From an uncultured Pseudomonadota bacterium (GTDB taxonomy: Bacteria; Myxococcota_A; Bradymonadia; Bradymonadales; Bradymonadaceae): a stretch of DNA of 38,079 nt. The stretch spans positions 1-38,079 of the forward strand of contig CATLTV010000029.1 of the NCBI GenBank assembly GCA_950059285.1, written 5' to 3'. Of this stretch, positions 24,892 through 34,800 are shown in pieces. Position 1 is the first letter of the stretch. Every line of letters begins with the position of its first letter. A program made the position numbers and the translations under genes. The notes beneath the pieces are model-generated. The model did no database searches and had not been told where the DNA came from. It saw only the letters and a list, made by a program, of their open reading frames with translations.

Positions 24892-25796
24892 ATACACAGC
24901 GAGCATATACAACGTGTGCGATGCGCGGCCTTCTGTGTTTGAGTCTCTTTTGCTTCTCGTGTGAGCCTGATCAAGAGGCACTAAGAGGCATTGCTGATGA
25001 TGTGATGGATGTCGCAAGGCAAGACCCTGAACGCCCAGGTAAGGTGGGTGTCTACATGGGGTTAATTGTACGTCATCATGCCATGAATGTGGCGACACGC
25101 ATTGAGACTCAAGGGGGAGCAGCGTTGACGCGTCAGCGCGCACCCGTGTGTGTGGGGCGTTTGCCAGGGCAGGCACAGCAGATCAGGCAGTGGGCGCGTG
25201 CGCAGCTGTCATCCTCACCCGATATCTTTTTCGAGCAACAGATCACGTATGCATCCTATTCAGATGGTGGGGAGCAGCTTACGCTTGAGGATCGTTATGG
25301 CGATATGCATACGGTCCTCAAGGGTGATCGCTGGATAGATATGCGGTGGCGTGGTGGGACACGTTTACTGAGTTCATCAAGGGGAGATGCTCGTTATGTG
25401 GAGGATCCCATGCCGATGTATATATGGCAGGCGTTGAGGGATCGCCATATACGACAGATGGAGTCCCTGATTATGCAAGTACCTGCGTGGCAGCGTGTAC
25501 ACGATATGGAAGGGGGCTATCGCATGGTATCTCAGGACACCGAGGGTGCTGTGCGTCTTGTGTGTGAAGATGGTGGGGATCAGGTCACTTCGTGGGGAGG
25601 TCAAGGCGGGATATTGAGACAGGTCACGCTCTTACCCTCATTGAGAGATGGCCAGGATGGGTGGTTGTTGAGCGCGACGTATGTGCTTGGCCGCGAAGAG
25701 CTTCAGGTTGAGATATGGCAGGGTGAGCGCGAGGAGGGTGGGGCTTTGGACGTTTTTGATGTGAACAGGTTAGTGTTGGAGGATGGAACGCAATGA
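24888..25796 (+). CDS. Small lipoprotein of unknown function in the proB operon
   Basis: The protein has about 302 residues, with a signal peptide ending CFSC (lipobox FSC, Cys about residue 25). The rest is soluble and mostly helix or mixed, with many basic and acidic residues and no repeats. One segment of note is HHAMNVATRIETQGG. I recognise no family. The ATG at 24888 overlaps the upstream stop by four bases and the TGA at 25794-25796 overlaps the proB start, again ATGA. A start at 24867 is possible in the same frame, and an internal ATG at 24921 would also give a signal peptide. Coupling to proB is a strong hint of shared expression, though the biochemical link is not visible. Confidence 0.75.
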   Translation: MNTQRAYTTCAMRGLLCLSLFCFSCEPDQEALRGIADDVMDVARQDPERPGKVGVYMGLIVRHHAMNVATRIETQGGAALTRQRAPVCVGRLPGQAQQIRQWARAQLSSSPDIFFEQQITYASYSDGGEQLTLEDRYGDMHTVLKGDRWIDMRWRGGTRLLSSSRGDARYVEDPMPMYIWQALRDRHIRQMESLIMQVPAWQRVHDMEGGYRMVSQDTEGAVRLVCEDGGDQVTSWGGQGGILRQVTLLPSLRDGQDGWLLSATYVLGREELQVEIWQGEREEGGALDVFDVNRLVLEDGTQ

Positions 25797-26944
25797 GTGT
25801 GAGTGCACGAGGAGAACTTTCGACATGTCGTCGTTGGGTGATCAAGCTTGGGAGCAATGTGCTTCTGAGGAAAGATCGAAAGGGTGTGGATCGCGTTGTT
25901 TTTGCGAGCCTGGTTGAGGACGTGGTGTGGCTTCTTGAACAAGGTTGTGAGGTCACGATCGTGTCCAGTGGAGCGGTGGCACTTGGCAAGAGCTTGATCC
26001 CTGCCGAGCGTTACAAGCGTGGTGATATTCCAGTGTTGCAGGCGTTAGCTGCGCTGGGACAACCTCACTTGTTACGATTGTACGATGAGGAGTTTGCGCA
26101 TTATCAGAGGCTTGTGGCGCAGGTGTTATTGAGCCGAGGCGATCTGGATGATCGCAAGCGTTATTTGAACGCAAGGCACGCATTGCACAGGTTGCAGGCG
26201 ATGGGGGTTGTGCCGATTATCAATGAGAATGATACGGTCGCCACGGAGGAGCTCAGGTTTGGTGATAACGATCAGTTAGCCGCGATGGCCTGTGGTGTTG
26301 TGGGTGGCGATGTGCTGGTCATCTTGAGTGATGTGGATGGCGTGTTTGATGTATCTCATGATGAGAGTGGAGGGCGAGTCTTTGGTGATCGCATTGGTCA
26401 GGCAGGAGCGCTTGATGAGTATTTGATGCAGATCGCGGGGCCTTCTGTGTCTGGAGTGGGGACGGGTGGGATGAGCACCAAGATTCTTGCTGCGAGGAAG
26501 GCTGCAACATTTGGTGTGTCGACGATGATCGCACCAGGAAAGAGGCAGGGTGTGTTGAGAGCGTTGTATGAGGGGGCTGACGTGGGGACGTTGCTCACGG
26601 TGGATGGCGCGAAGGATGTGACAGGCAAGAAGGTATGGTTAAGTGCGGGAGCGATGCCTGTGGGTAGGATTATTTGTGATGCGGGGGCATGTCAGGCGGT
26701 CATGGAGAAGGGGGCAAGTGTGTTACCTGTGGGCGTGCTTGGTGTGGATGGGGACTTTACAGAGGGCGATGTGATCGAGCTGGTGAATCAGGCGGGTGAG
26801 CGGTTTGCAGTGGGGCTCGCGGTGTATGATGGAGAGTCCACGCGTCGTCTTGTGGGAGCGCACACCGAGGAGATCATGGAGAGGCTTGGTTATCATGTGC
26901 TCGATTGCGTGGTGCATCGTGACAATCTGGTGATCTCGACGTGA
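25793..26944 (+). CDS. proB: Glutamate 5-kinase
   Basis: The 383-residue cytoplasmic enzyme phosphorylates glutamate to gamma-glutamyl phosphate, the first step of proline synthesis. The amino acid kinase domain (about 12-260) shows VIKLGSN, VSSGAVALG, PIINENDTVAT with FGDNDQLAA, ILSDVDGV, and SGVGTGGMSTK. The C-terminal PUA domain (about 285-365) is present, as in the Escherichia coli enzyme. Its start overlaps the upstream lipoprotein stop by four bases. proA and proC are not in the window. Feedback residues cannot be assessed. The 3' end is followed by palindrome 8. Confidence 0.95.
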   Translation: MSVSARGELSTCRRWVIKLGSNVLLRKDRKGVDRVVFASLVEDVVWLLEQGCEVTIVSSGAVALGKSLIPAERYKRGDIPVLQALAALGQPHLLRLYDEEFAHYQRLVAQVLLSRGDLDDRKRYLNARHALHRLQAMGVVPIINENDTVATEELRFGDNDQLAAMACGVVGGDVLVILSDVDGVFDVSHDESGGRVFGDRIGQAGALDEYLMQIAGPSVSGVGTGGMSTKILAARKAATFGVSTMIAPGKRQGVLRALYEGADVGTLLTVDGAKDVTGKKVWLSAGAMPVGRIICDAGACQAVMEKGASVLPVGVLGVDGDFTEGDVIELVNQAGERFAVGLAVYDGESTRRLVGAHTEEIMERLGYHVLDCVVHRDNLVIST

Positions 26945-26967
26945 GGTGTTCATGATGGGGCACATGG

Positions 26968-27009
26968 AGAAAGGCCGTGCTCCCCTGCAAAGGGGAGCAC
27001 GGCCTTTCT
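26968..27009. terminator. Bidirectional terminator palindrome 8 (19-bp perfect arms, GCAA loop)
   Basis: Arms 26968-26986 and 26991-27009 close the stable tetraloop GCAA on the plus strand. T-rich DNA (TTCTTTGTTTTT) follows. It separates the convergent proB and small membrane protein genes. Confidence 0.9.
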
Positions 27010-27023
27010 TTGTTTTTGGCATG

Positions 27024-27431
27024 TCACTGGATGTAGGAGCGTAACACGTCGGGGCCGATGTAGAGCATCCAGCTGGTGGTGATGAGGATGAAGATGACGA
27101 GGAAGGGGTTGAGTGTGTTTTCAACCTTGATGCGCTCGGAGGAGACAGGTTCCCCATCGATGGTCAGCTCGCAGAGCGGGCGTAATCCTGCGATGGAGAG
27201 GATATTAGCCTCGATATGGTAGCGAGGGATCTCCTCACTGGAGGGATCATCCTCACTGGTGTCGTCTTCAAGTTCGACGATGGCCTCAAGCTTTGGATGC
27301 AGTCGTGGTCCTCCCTGGGCATCGATACGCTGGTCGTCAAGCCAGAGTTCGTATTGTGGCGCGAGGAAGAGATATCGAGCGACCCAGTTGCCAGTGATGC
27401 GAATAGAGTGATTTTTCCAGGAGCATTCCAT
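27024..27431 (-). CDS. Small membrane protein of unknown function
   Basis: This 135-residue protein has a soluble beta-rich N-terminus (RITGNWVARYLFLAPQYELWLDD) and an acidic middle with DDTSEDDPSSEE. One transmembrane helix lies near the C-terminus (about 108-125, PFLVIFILITTSWMLYIG). It is probably anchored with its N-terminus in the cytoplasm, since there is no signal peptide. The gene ahead of it on the same strand, 94 bases away, may be in the same operon. Not recognised. Confidence 0.6.
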   Translation of the reverse strand: MECSWKNHSIRITGNWVARYLFLAPQYELWLDDQRIDAQGGPRLHPKLEAIVELEDDTSEDDPSSEEIPRYHIEANILSIAGLRPLCELTIDGEPVSSERIKVENTLNPFLVIFILITTSWMLYIGPDVLRSYIQ

Positions 27432-27525
27432 GATTCAAATCCTGCAATAAGAGGGCGGTACTATATCAAGTGTACCGCATTGGAAAGTGGAGGAAAAGAG
27501 TCAGAGAAGCGAGGGAGAGATCGCA

Positions 27526-27768
27526 CTAGTCTTTCTTGGGAGCCATGAGGATGAACTTTTTGTGCACATGGGAGGCGAAGTGGCAGTTTTCCTCGACGGT
27601 CTTGTTTTTGTAGGGTTCTGGGCGGCAGTCGAGTACATCGCTCCAACCACGGACGCCCTCGGGGAAGAAGACATCATGGTTCAAGACGGAGGCGGTGCCG
27701 AATTCGGAGAAGCTGCCATCTTTGTTGACATGATAAAGGATCAGGGACTGGTCAGAGGAGGAGGACAT
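27526..27768 (-). CDS. Small soluble protein of unknown function
   Basis: This is an 80-residue protein with no signal peptide or membrane segment. The compact sequence contains LYHVNKDGSFSEFGTASVL, FPEGVRGWSDVLDC and HVHKKFILMAP. I chose the start at 27768 because GGAG lies 9 bases upstream; in-frame ATGs at 27783 and 27807 and a GTG at 27813 are alternatives without a ribosome site. It lies divergent from pilM. No family is recognised. Conserved-looking aromatic and turn residues suggest it is a real protein. Confidence 0.55.
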   Translation of the reverse strand: MSSSSDQSLILYHVNKDGSFSEFGTASVLNHDVFFPEGVRGWSDVLDCRPEPYKNKTVEENCHFASHVHKKFILMAPKKD

Positions 27769-27813
27769 AATGGAGGACTCCATGGGGGTGAAGGAAAAGT
27801 GTAACATGAACAC

Positions 27814-28262
27814 GCTTTTTACGTGTCTTGGCGCGTGATTTTGTCAGGGAGGAGGGCTGTGATCAAGAGGAAAGGTGCGGAGAAGAGGATAAAGTCGAGA
27901 AGAGTTGAGAATTTTTTTGTCAAACGCCAAGGACATGTCATAATGATTGAAGTTAGGTATGTGAGTTGTGGAGTTTTTCGCGCCATGTAGCGTGAGATGA
28001 CGATGAACTTGCTGCTTAATCGTACAGATGGAATAGAGTTGCCCTCTCTTGAACGTGAGTTGGGTGGACGACTGGTCTTGGCCAGGGAGTGAATTGCAGA
28101 GGTGCTTGGAGTCAATATGTTTGTGATCGCAAGGACGCGAGGTCGTCATTGTGAATATAACGTGCAAGCAAATTGACAACAGTGAGCGTTTCGTGCGAGG
28201 CTGCACCTGGTAAAGAACCTATCGTCGGATAACTAATAAAGAAGAGCACGAGGATTGCGCCC
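27814..28262. other. Intergenic region upstream of pilM
   Basis: About 450 bases without a credible gene. A GAGG ribosome site (28250-28253) precedes pilM. A TTGACA sits at 28173 but no good -10 lies 16-18 bases after it; a TATAAC at 28156-28161 lacks a -35. I see no other motif I would defend. Confidence 0.5.
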
Positions 28263-29324
28263 ATGGCAAAGGGAAAGCACTGCGTAGGGCTTGATATTGG
28301 TTCAAGCGCAGTCAAGCTTTGTGTGCTGAAGGGGACCAAGCGGGGATTACAACTGCAAGCATTTGATTATGCGCCGTTGCCCCCCGAAACGATCGTTGAT
28401 GGTGCGCTACTGAACTCATCAGTAGTGGCTGACGCGATCACAGAGCTGTTGAGGAGGCACAAGATTCGTGCCAAGGAAGCAGCGATGAGCGTCTCTGGCA
28501 ACACGGTGATTATACGAAAGATTACGCTCCCAATGATGACCCAAGAGGAACTGCGTGAGTCGATCCAGTGGGAGGCTGAGCAGTATATTCCATTTGACAT
28601 CAAGGAGGTCTACATTGGCCACGAGGTCATCGCCCCGCGTAAAGAGCAAGGGCAGATGGATGTGGTACTGGTAGCCGCCAAGAAGGAGATGATTGATGAC
28701 TATCAGAACGTCTGTCTTGACGCTGGCTTGAAGCCACGCGTGATGGATGTGGACGCGTTCGCATTGCAGAACGCGTATGAGGTCAACTACTCATTCCTTC
28801 AGGGAGAGACTGTAGTCTTGTTGGATATTGGTAACTCGGTGGTGACCATGAACGTGGTGACCGATGGTGTGACCATGTTCACGCGAGATCTATCACTGGG
28901 TGGAGCAGACATTACTGAAGAGATTCAGAAGCAGCTGAACATCACGTATCAGGAAGCAGAGAAGTACAAGACGGGCGGCACGCCTGGTGTGCAGACCGAT
29001 GAGGTCTTGCCCCAGGAGGTTGAGAAGATCATTGGAGAGAAGGCCGAAGGCATCGCCAATGAGATTCAGAGGTCGTTGGACTTTTATTCTGCGACGGCGG
29101 CGGATTCGCGCATTGACAAGATCATGGTCTCGGGAGGCACCTCTGCGATTCCATCCTTGGTGCGAACGATCTCACGCATCAGCGGTATTCCCGCGCAGGA
29201 GATCAACCCCTTCCAGAACATCAGTTATGATGAGCGCCTGTTTACCAAGGCGAGGATACAAAAGCTTGCGCCTATCGCGACAACCGCAGTAGGGCTTGCT
29301 CTCAGGAGGACAAACGAGACATGA
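28263..29324 (+). CDS. pilM: Type IV pilus assembly ATPase-fold protein PilM
   Basis: This 353-residue cytoplasmic actin-like protein has nucleotide-binding motifs GLDIGSSAVKL (N-terminus) and VLLDIGNSVVTM (about residue 188), and the C-terminal phosphate loop MVSGGTSAIP. PilM binds the N-terminal peptide of PilN and links the pilus motor to the alignment complex in the envelope. The length is usual. Its stop overlaps the pilN start (ATGA, 29321-29324). First gene of the pilMNOPQ cluster. An extra segment, TGGTPGVQTDEVLPQ, lies before the last third. Confidence 0.95.
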   Translation: MAKGKHCVGLDIGSSAVKLCVLKGTKRGLQLQAFDYAPLPPETIVDGALLNSSVVADAITELLRRHKIRAKEAAMSVSGNTVIIRKITLPMMTQEELRESIQWEAEQYIPFDIKEVYIGHEVIAPRKEQGQMDVVLVAAKKEMIDDYQNVCLDAGLKPRVMDVDAFALQNAYEVNYSFLQGETVVLLDIGNSVVTMNVVTDGVTMFTRDLSLGGADITEEIQKQLNITYQEAEKYKTGGTPGVQTDEVLPQEVEKIIGEKAEGIANEIQRSLDFYSATAADSRIDKIMVSGGTSAIPSLVRTISRISGIPAQEINPFQNISYDERLFTKARIQKLAPIATTAVGLALRRTNET

Positions 29325-30028
29325 TTCGGATTAACCTCTTGCCAGTTAGCGATGGGGACCGTCTCGCACAGGGACGCCTACATCTCATTATTTTTGCCGG
29401 CGTGCTTTTGATGGTGGCGGCGCTCCTTGGGCTGATCTTTATGGCGACCAACTCCGAGCTTGAAGAGTTGACGAAGCGTCGTGATGAGGGCAGGGCTGAG
29501 GTTCAGCGTATGGATCGTGATGCCAAGGAGATCAAGGCATTAAACGACGAGGCTTCGCAGCTTGAGAAACAGCTCGCCATTTTGGCCGAACTCAAGGGTG
29601 GGCGCACAGGTCCTGTGCGTATGCTTGATGAGCTCAAGTCGATGTTGAACCCCCCTCGCAACGAGGAGGATCGCTTTGCACAGCTCCAGAAGAACTGGAA
29701 CGTGGAGTGGGATCCCAAGCGTTTGTGGCTGGCCTCCTTTGCGGAGGAAGGTGCCAAGAAGGGTGGTAAGCCAGAATTTTCCCTGGAAGGTTCAGCGATC
29801 AACCACGATGATGTCGCCGAGTTTTTACAGCGTTTAAATACAGCAGAACACTTCTATGACATCAAGCTTGATGAGGTCGTGTCTTCACCAGTGAAGATGG
29901 GCCAGAAGGAAGTGCCAAGGGTGAACTTCAAGCTCAAAGGCAAGCTCTCTTATCTTGGAAAGAGTAAAGAGCAAGCTCAAGCCCCCGTTGTTGCTCCTGG
30001 TAACCCTCGTCAGAGGCCAAAGAAGTAA
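29321..30028 (+). CDS. pilN: Type IV pilus alignment protein PilN
   Basis: This 235-residue inner-membrane protein opens with MIRINLLP, the conserved peptide that docks into PilM. One TM helix (about 21-44), a coiled coil (about 47-90) and a C-terminal ferredoxin-like periplasmic domain follow (about 115-215). It starts inside the end of pilM. The last 20 residues are Pro/Lys/Gln-rich. PilN pairs with PilO. Confidence 0.93.
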   Translation: MIRINLLPVSDGDRLAQGRLHLIIFAGVLLMVAALLGLIFMATNSELEELTKRRDEGRAEVQRMDRDAKEIKALNDEASQLEKQLAILAELKGGRTGPVRMLDELKSMLNPPRNEEDRFAQLQKNWNVEWDPKRLWLASFAEEGAKKGGKPEFSLEGSAINHDDVAEFLQRLNTAEHFYDIKLDEVVSSPVKMGQKEVPRVNFKLKGKLSYLGKSKEQAQAPVVAPGNPRQRPKK

Positions 30029-30063
30029 ACGCCACACAGCTTATGCTAGAAGAGAGATAAGGA

Positions 30064-30681
30064 ATGAACGATCTTATCAGTCGCTTTAACACCTACCCAC
30101 TGGGTCAGAAAGTCTTGATGCTGCTTTTGCTCATCATCTTGATGGTGATTGGATTTTACTTCCTCCACTATCAACCCTATGAGGAGCAGGTCGCGAGCCT
30201 GAACCAGGAGCTCAAGACCATTCAGGCCAAACGTGAGGAGTTTGAGGTCCTCAAGAATGAGAGGGCCGAGGTGCTCTCACGTTTGGAGAAGCTCAAGCGC
30301 GAGCTTTTGGTGGCGCGTGAGCAGCTGCCTGCGAGCGCCGAGGTGCCAAGTTTGCTGCAACGCATTCACAACCAGGCAAAGACAGCTGGCCTTGAGATTA
30401 CACGCTTCAAGCGTGTGGATGACGTGTCGAAGAACTATTACACAGAGATCCCCGTGGAGATGAAGCTCTCAGGCAGCTTTGATGAGCTGGCGAACTTCTT
30501 CTACTACCTGGGTCGAATGACACGTATTGTGAACGTGCGTGATATCTCCCTGAAGCAACAGGGGGGTGGTAGCAAGCTTGACTCCGAGGATGCAGGCGAG
30601 CTTGAGGTTACCGCGAGGGCAACAACCTTCATGTACAACGCGCCAGAGCAGTCTCAGTTGCTGGGTACAAATAAGAAGTAG
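30064..30681 (+). CDS. pilO: Type IV pilus alignment protein PilO
   Basis: This 205-residue protein has one N-terminal TM helix (about 15-37), a coiled coil (about 40-95), then a C-terminal PilO domain with LLQRIHNQAKTAGLEITRFK and GSFDELANFFYYLGRMTRIVNV. It forms heterodimers with PilN in the periplasm. AGAGATAAGGA is just ahead of the ATG. 35 bases separate it from pilN. Confidence 0.93.
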   Translation: MNDLISRFNTYPLGQKVLMLLLLIILMVIGFYFLHYQPYEEQVASLNQELKTIQAKREEFEVLKNERAEVLSRLEKLKRELLVAREQLPASAEVPSLLQRIHNQAKTAGLEITRFKRVDDVSKNYYTEIPVEMKLSGSFDELANFFYYLGRMTRIVNVRDISLKQQGGGSKLDSEDAGELEVTARATTFMYNAPEQSQLLGTNKK

Positions 30682-30697
30682 TGATGTGTGCATCGGA

Positions 30698-30751
30698 GGG
30701 AGGGCGTGATGGCGGTGGCGTAATGCGACCGGCACATCACACGACCCTCCC
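30698..30751 (+). promoter_or_regulatory. Intercistronic hairpin between pilO and pilP
   Basis: A nested stem: GGGAGGG/CCCTCCC (30698-30704, 30745-30751), GTGATG/CATCAC (30706-30711, 30735-30740) and a possible inner CGGT/ACCG. No T-run follows, so it is not a normal terminator. It may be an mRNA processing or stability element, or a regulator of pilP. Confidence 0.45.
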
Positions 30752-30800
30752 GAATACAAGAGACACATGATTTAACAGACCTTTAGAGGTTAATAGAGCC

Positions 30801-31574
30801 ATGAAGATTGATGACACAAATGTACAACCCAGACGATGGAGCCGCCAACTTGGTCAGGTGATATCTCTGGTGTGTATGGGCGTGGTGGTCGGCTCTGGTT
30901 GTGAGATGCTAGGTCTGAGTGATCCGGCTCAGCAAAACACACCCAGTCCAAATCAGGCCAAGAAGACGCCTCCTAAAACTAACACCCCACCTCCTGTGGT
31001 CGCAGATGCGGCGGCAGAAGAGGAAGAGAGCTACGAGCGTCCCGAGTATCCTGATAACGCAGGGCGTAACCCCTTCCGCGTGGATGTGGAGACCGTGGTT
31101 CCATCTGTGGTTGTGGCCGTCAAGGAGGAGCGTCCTGTCGAGCCTCTTGAGCAGTTTGGTCTCTCGCAGCTTTCGCTTATTGGCGTGATCAGCGAGACCG
31201 CTGTACCCAAGGCAATGTTTGTGGACCCCGAGGGCTTTGGCCATGTGGTCAAGGAAGGCGATCGCATTGGGCGCCAGGGCGGAATCATCACGGATATTCG
31301 CGACAATGAAGTGGATATTCAGGAGTCTGCTGTGGAGAACTCCCAGGTCCCATCCACGATCAGAACACTTCGACTTAGCGACACTGAGATCCGTTCATCG
31401 GGTGATGATGAGGAGCTTAGCGAAGCAGAGCGTCAAGCTCTTGAGAGGTTGTTAAAGAGCGAGGAGGGGCGTCAGCAACTCCGCGACAACCTCAGAGAAC
31501 AGATGAATCGAGAGTCGCAACGAGGAGCTTCTCAGGGAGCTTCCTCGGGTGGGATTGCACCACCTGTCCCTTAA
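30801..31574 (+). CDS. pilP: Type IV pilus lipoprotein PilP
   Basis: This 257-residue lipoprotein has a hydrophobic segment and lipobox GSGC (Cys about residue 34). A Pro/Thr spacer and the PilP beta domain follow: NPFRVD, then QLSLIGVISE, KAMFVDPEGFGHVVKEGDRIG and GGIITDIRDNEVDI. PilP links PilN/PilO to the PilQ secretin. The C-terminus carries an additional helical tail (about 205-250) with EAERQALERLLK and REQMNRESQ, longer than in typical PilP. AGAGG precedes the start. Confidence 0.92.
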   Translation: MKIDDTNVQPRRWSRQLGQVISLVCMGVVVGSGCEMLGLSDPAQQNTPSPNQAKKTPPKTNTPPPVVADAAAEEEESYERPEYPDNAGRNPFRVDVETVVPSVVVAVKEERPVEPLEQFGLSQLSLIGVISETAVPKAMFVDPEGFGHVVKEGDRIGRQGGIITDIRDNEVDIQESAVENSQVPSTIRTLRLSDTEIRSSGDDEELSEAERQALERLLKSEEGRQQLRDNLREQMNRESQRGASQGASSGGIAPPVP

Positions 31575-31598
31575 GGACAAGAATTGCATAAAAAAATT

Positions 31599-31645
31599 GG
31601 CTCTCTCCTCACCCGAGGGTTATAACGAGGGAGAGAGTCTTTTTT
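31599..31645 (+). terminator. Intrinsic terminator-like hairpin between pilP and pilQ
   Basis: GGCTCTCTCC..TC pairs with the GAGGGAGAGAGTC strand (one G-U, one bulge) and is followed by six T's. An A7 run just before the stem makes it bidirectional-looking. It either stops most transcripts before pilQ or forces pilQ onto its own promoter in the 160 bases that follow. Confidence 0.75.
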
Positions 31646-31813
31646 GAATGAACACTATACGTTTTTCGCGTGAGGGTAAGGTTGCCACGGCAGCACTGGT
31701 CTCACACAAGACAGAGGTCACCGTTTATTAGCGCGTACATAAGACTATCTCTTGAAAGGCAGGCATGTTGCCCGCCAGGAGTGTCGCGTTAATAACATCG
31801 AGGAGTCGTGCAT

Positions 31814-34800
31814 ATGTCTTCTATAAGATGGAAACTGGCAGCAGCCACAATGAGCATCGCGCTTGCCGCGAGTGCGCCCGCCTGGGCGCAACAGCTTGAT
31901 GATGGCCCTGCCCAGGTTACAATAAACAAGGTCAACTCCTTCGATATTTCCGAAGGTGAGGCGGGCACCCTGATCCGAATCAAAGGATCCAGTGTGCCCA
32001 CGTTCTCGGTGTTTAAGCTCGCCGATCCGCCACGCCTCTTTGTTGACCTCTCTCACAGTCAGCTTGCTGGAGGTGAGGGTGAGGTTCGCGCTGTAGGTAA
32101 TGGCGTGATCTCACAGGTTGCTCTCATTGGTGTAGAGGACTCCTCTCAAGCGATGACTCGCGTCATCATTGGCTTTGAGCAGGCGGCCCACTATGATGTG
32201 CGCGCGGATGGTAACGATGTCCTTGTGTTCATTGATGGTGAGTCACGCAGAGCTCCCGATGTCAGTGAGAAAGTGTCTGCAGCTGCAAGCCAGGCGCTTG
32301 AGCAGGAACGTCAGCGCTACCAAAAGGAGCTGACCTCCACACGTGAGCGTCTTGAGACTACTGAGCAGGAACTTGAGCGTTTGCGCGCTCAGGCAAAGAC
32401 CGCTCAGGGCAAGGAACGCAAGGCGCTTGAAACCAAGATTCAGGCGAAAAACCGCGAAGTTGAGCAGGCCAAACTTGAGCGTCGTGATGCTCAGGATAAG
32501 CTTGCTCGTGCAGAGCGTGAGCGTGAAGGTGCACTGAAGAGAGCTCGTCAGGCAGAGAAGCAAGCTTCTCAGTCCGAGCAGCAACGTCAGCTTGCGCTCA
32601 AGCAACTTGAGCAGACACGTGAGCGTCAACAGACACTCGCAAAGCAGACCGAGCAGCTCAAACAGCGCGAGGCCAAGGCATCTCAGGAAGCTGTGAAGCT
32701 CCAGCAAAAAGCCACCGCGCTTGAGCAAGAGCTTAGTAACTTGCGTAAGAAGGTCGCCACATCTGGCTCTTCTTCCAAGGTCGCTTCACAAGAGATTGCA
32801 CGTCTTGAGTCGCTTCAAAAGAGCAACGCCAAGGCACTCGAGTCTGCCAAGGACGCAAGCGCCAAGGCTCAGCGTGAATACGCTCAGAGCCAACAGCAAC
32901 TTGTCGCCGTACAGGACAAGCTCGCCAGCACACAGGCTCACGCAAGCAAATTGCAGAAGAGCCTCGATGCACAGACTCAAGAGATGTCTGTGATGCAGGC
33001 CGAGCTTGCTGCGCTCAAAAAAGAAAAAGCTCAGCTTGACTCCAAGAGACAGACTCTGGAAGCCCGCAACGCGGACCTCTCCAAGAATAATACAGAAAGT
33101 AAGGAACTGGCTCAGCGTCTTGCTCGCGCACAACGCGAACTTGAGCAGGCCAACCTTCGTCAGCAAAAGCTCATCGCTCAGATGGAAGAGCAGTCCAAAG
33201 CACAGTCTGCAAAGCCTGCTGCCAAAGCTGTTCCCGTCGATGTGACCGCGCCCAATGTCGTCAAGGATATTCGCCTTGAGACCACCAACGGCCGCTCTCG
33301 CATTGTCGTTGAGCTTGACCGTCCAGGTAGCTTTGAAACCTTGCCTGGCGATCAGAGTCGCGCTGTGATGATTCTGAACAACACCGAGCTCCCCGAGACT
33401 CTTGAGCGTACGCTTTCTGCCAACGCTCAGGGTGGCGCTGTGCGCTTCGTCTCAAGCTTCGTGGACCAGGGTCAGGTACGCATGGAAGCTGAGCTTGGTG
33501 GTGAAGTCGCCGAGACAGTCCGCGCTGATGGCAACACCCTTGTGTGGGAGTTTGCTTCTGCGATTGCGGAAAACACTGCACAGGCACAACTTCCCGCTGA
33601 AGCCGCTCCACAGGCTCCAGAAGCTGGTGATAGCTTCACATCTGCTCCTCCTCTGATTGTGACTGACCCCACAAAGGTCTCTCGCGTCCCAGGTATGAGC
33701 CGTAAACGCTTGACCATCGACCTTCGTAACGCTGACATTCAGAACGTGCTTCGCCTCATCTCTCGTGAAGGTGGCGTGAACATCATCGCGGGTAGCGATG
33801 TGGCAGGTACTGTGACAATGCGTCTTCGCGGTGTGCCTCTGGAAGAAGCCTTCTTGACCGTGCTTCAGTCTCAGGGACTTGGCTTTGAAAAGCGTGGTAA
33901 CGTGATTCGCGTGACCACACAAAAAGCTTTGCTTGATGAGCAGCGCGCCAGAGCAGAAGCTCGCCAGGCAATGCTTGATAGCCAGCCTCTGGAAGTGTTC
34001 CTGTTGCCTATCAACTACGCAGAAGCGGGTGACCTGACGGGTCAGATTCAGGGCATCCTGAGTCCTCGCGGTAGCGTCACAGTGGATGAGCGTACAAACA
34101 CACTGATCATCAAGGATGTGGCAGAGAACCTTGAGCCGATTCGCGTCCTGATTGAGAGTCTTGATACACAGGTGCCTCAGGTTCTGATTGAAGCTCGCAT
34201 TGTGGAGACCAACGACACCTTCCAGCGTCAGATTGGTATTCAGTGGGGCGGTAGCTTCGGCATGAGCCAGCAAAACGGTAACCCCACAGGTCTTATCTTC
34301 CCAAGCACACTTGGTGTGGCTGGTGGTGCGACTGATGGTCAGACACCTAACGCAGGTGTTGGTAACGCTAACCCCAACTATGCGGTTAACCTTCCTGCTC
34401 CAGTGGGTACGGGTTCCGGTGGTGGTATTGGCCTGACCATGGGTAGTGTAGGCGGCAACGTCAACTTGAACCTCCGCTTGAGTGCTCTTGAAGAAGCTGG
34501 CCATGCACGCATCGTGTCTGCGCCCAAGATTCTGACTCTCGACAACAACGAAGCATCCATCTCACAGGGTACAAGTATTCCTATCAGCGTCGTGGGTGCG
34601 GCGGGTGTCCAGACCGTGTTCGTCCAGGCAGTGCTTGAATTGGTGGTGACACCTCACGTAACTCCAGATGGAAACATCCAGCTGCACATCCAGGCGAGCA
34701 AGAACGAACCAGACTTCCAGAACACGGGCGCTCGTGGTGACCCCACAATCATCCGTCGTAACGCCGAGACTGAGCTCTTGATCAAAGACGGTGATACCAC

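Noticed and set aside
27829-27845. Sigma-54-like TGGCGCG-N4-TTTGT upstream of pilM
   Set aside because: The -12 GC is missing and it lies over 400 bases upstream of pilM.
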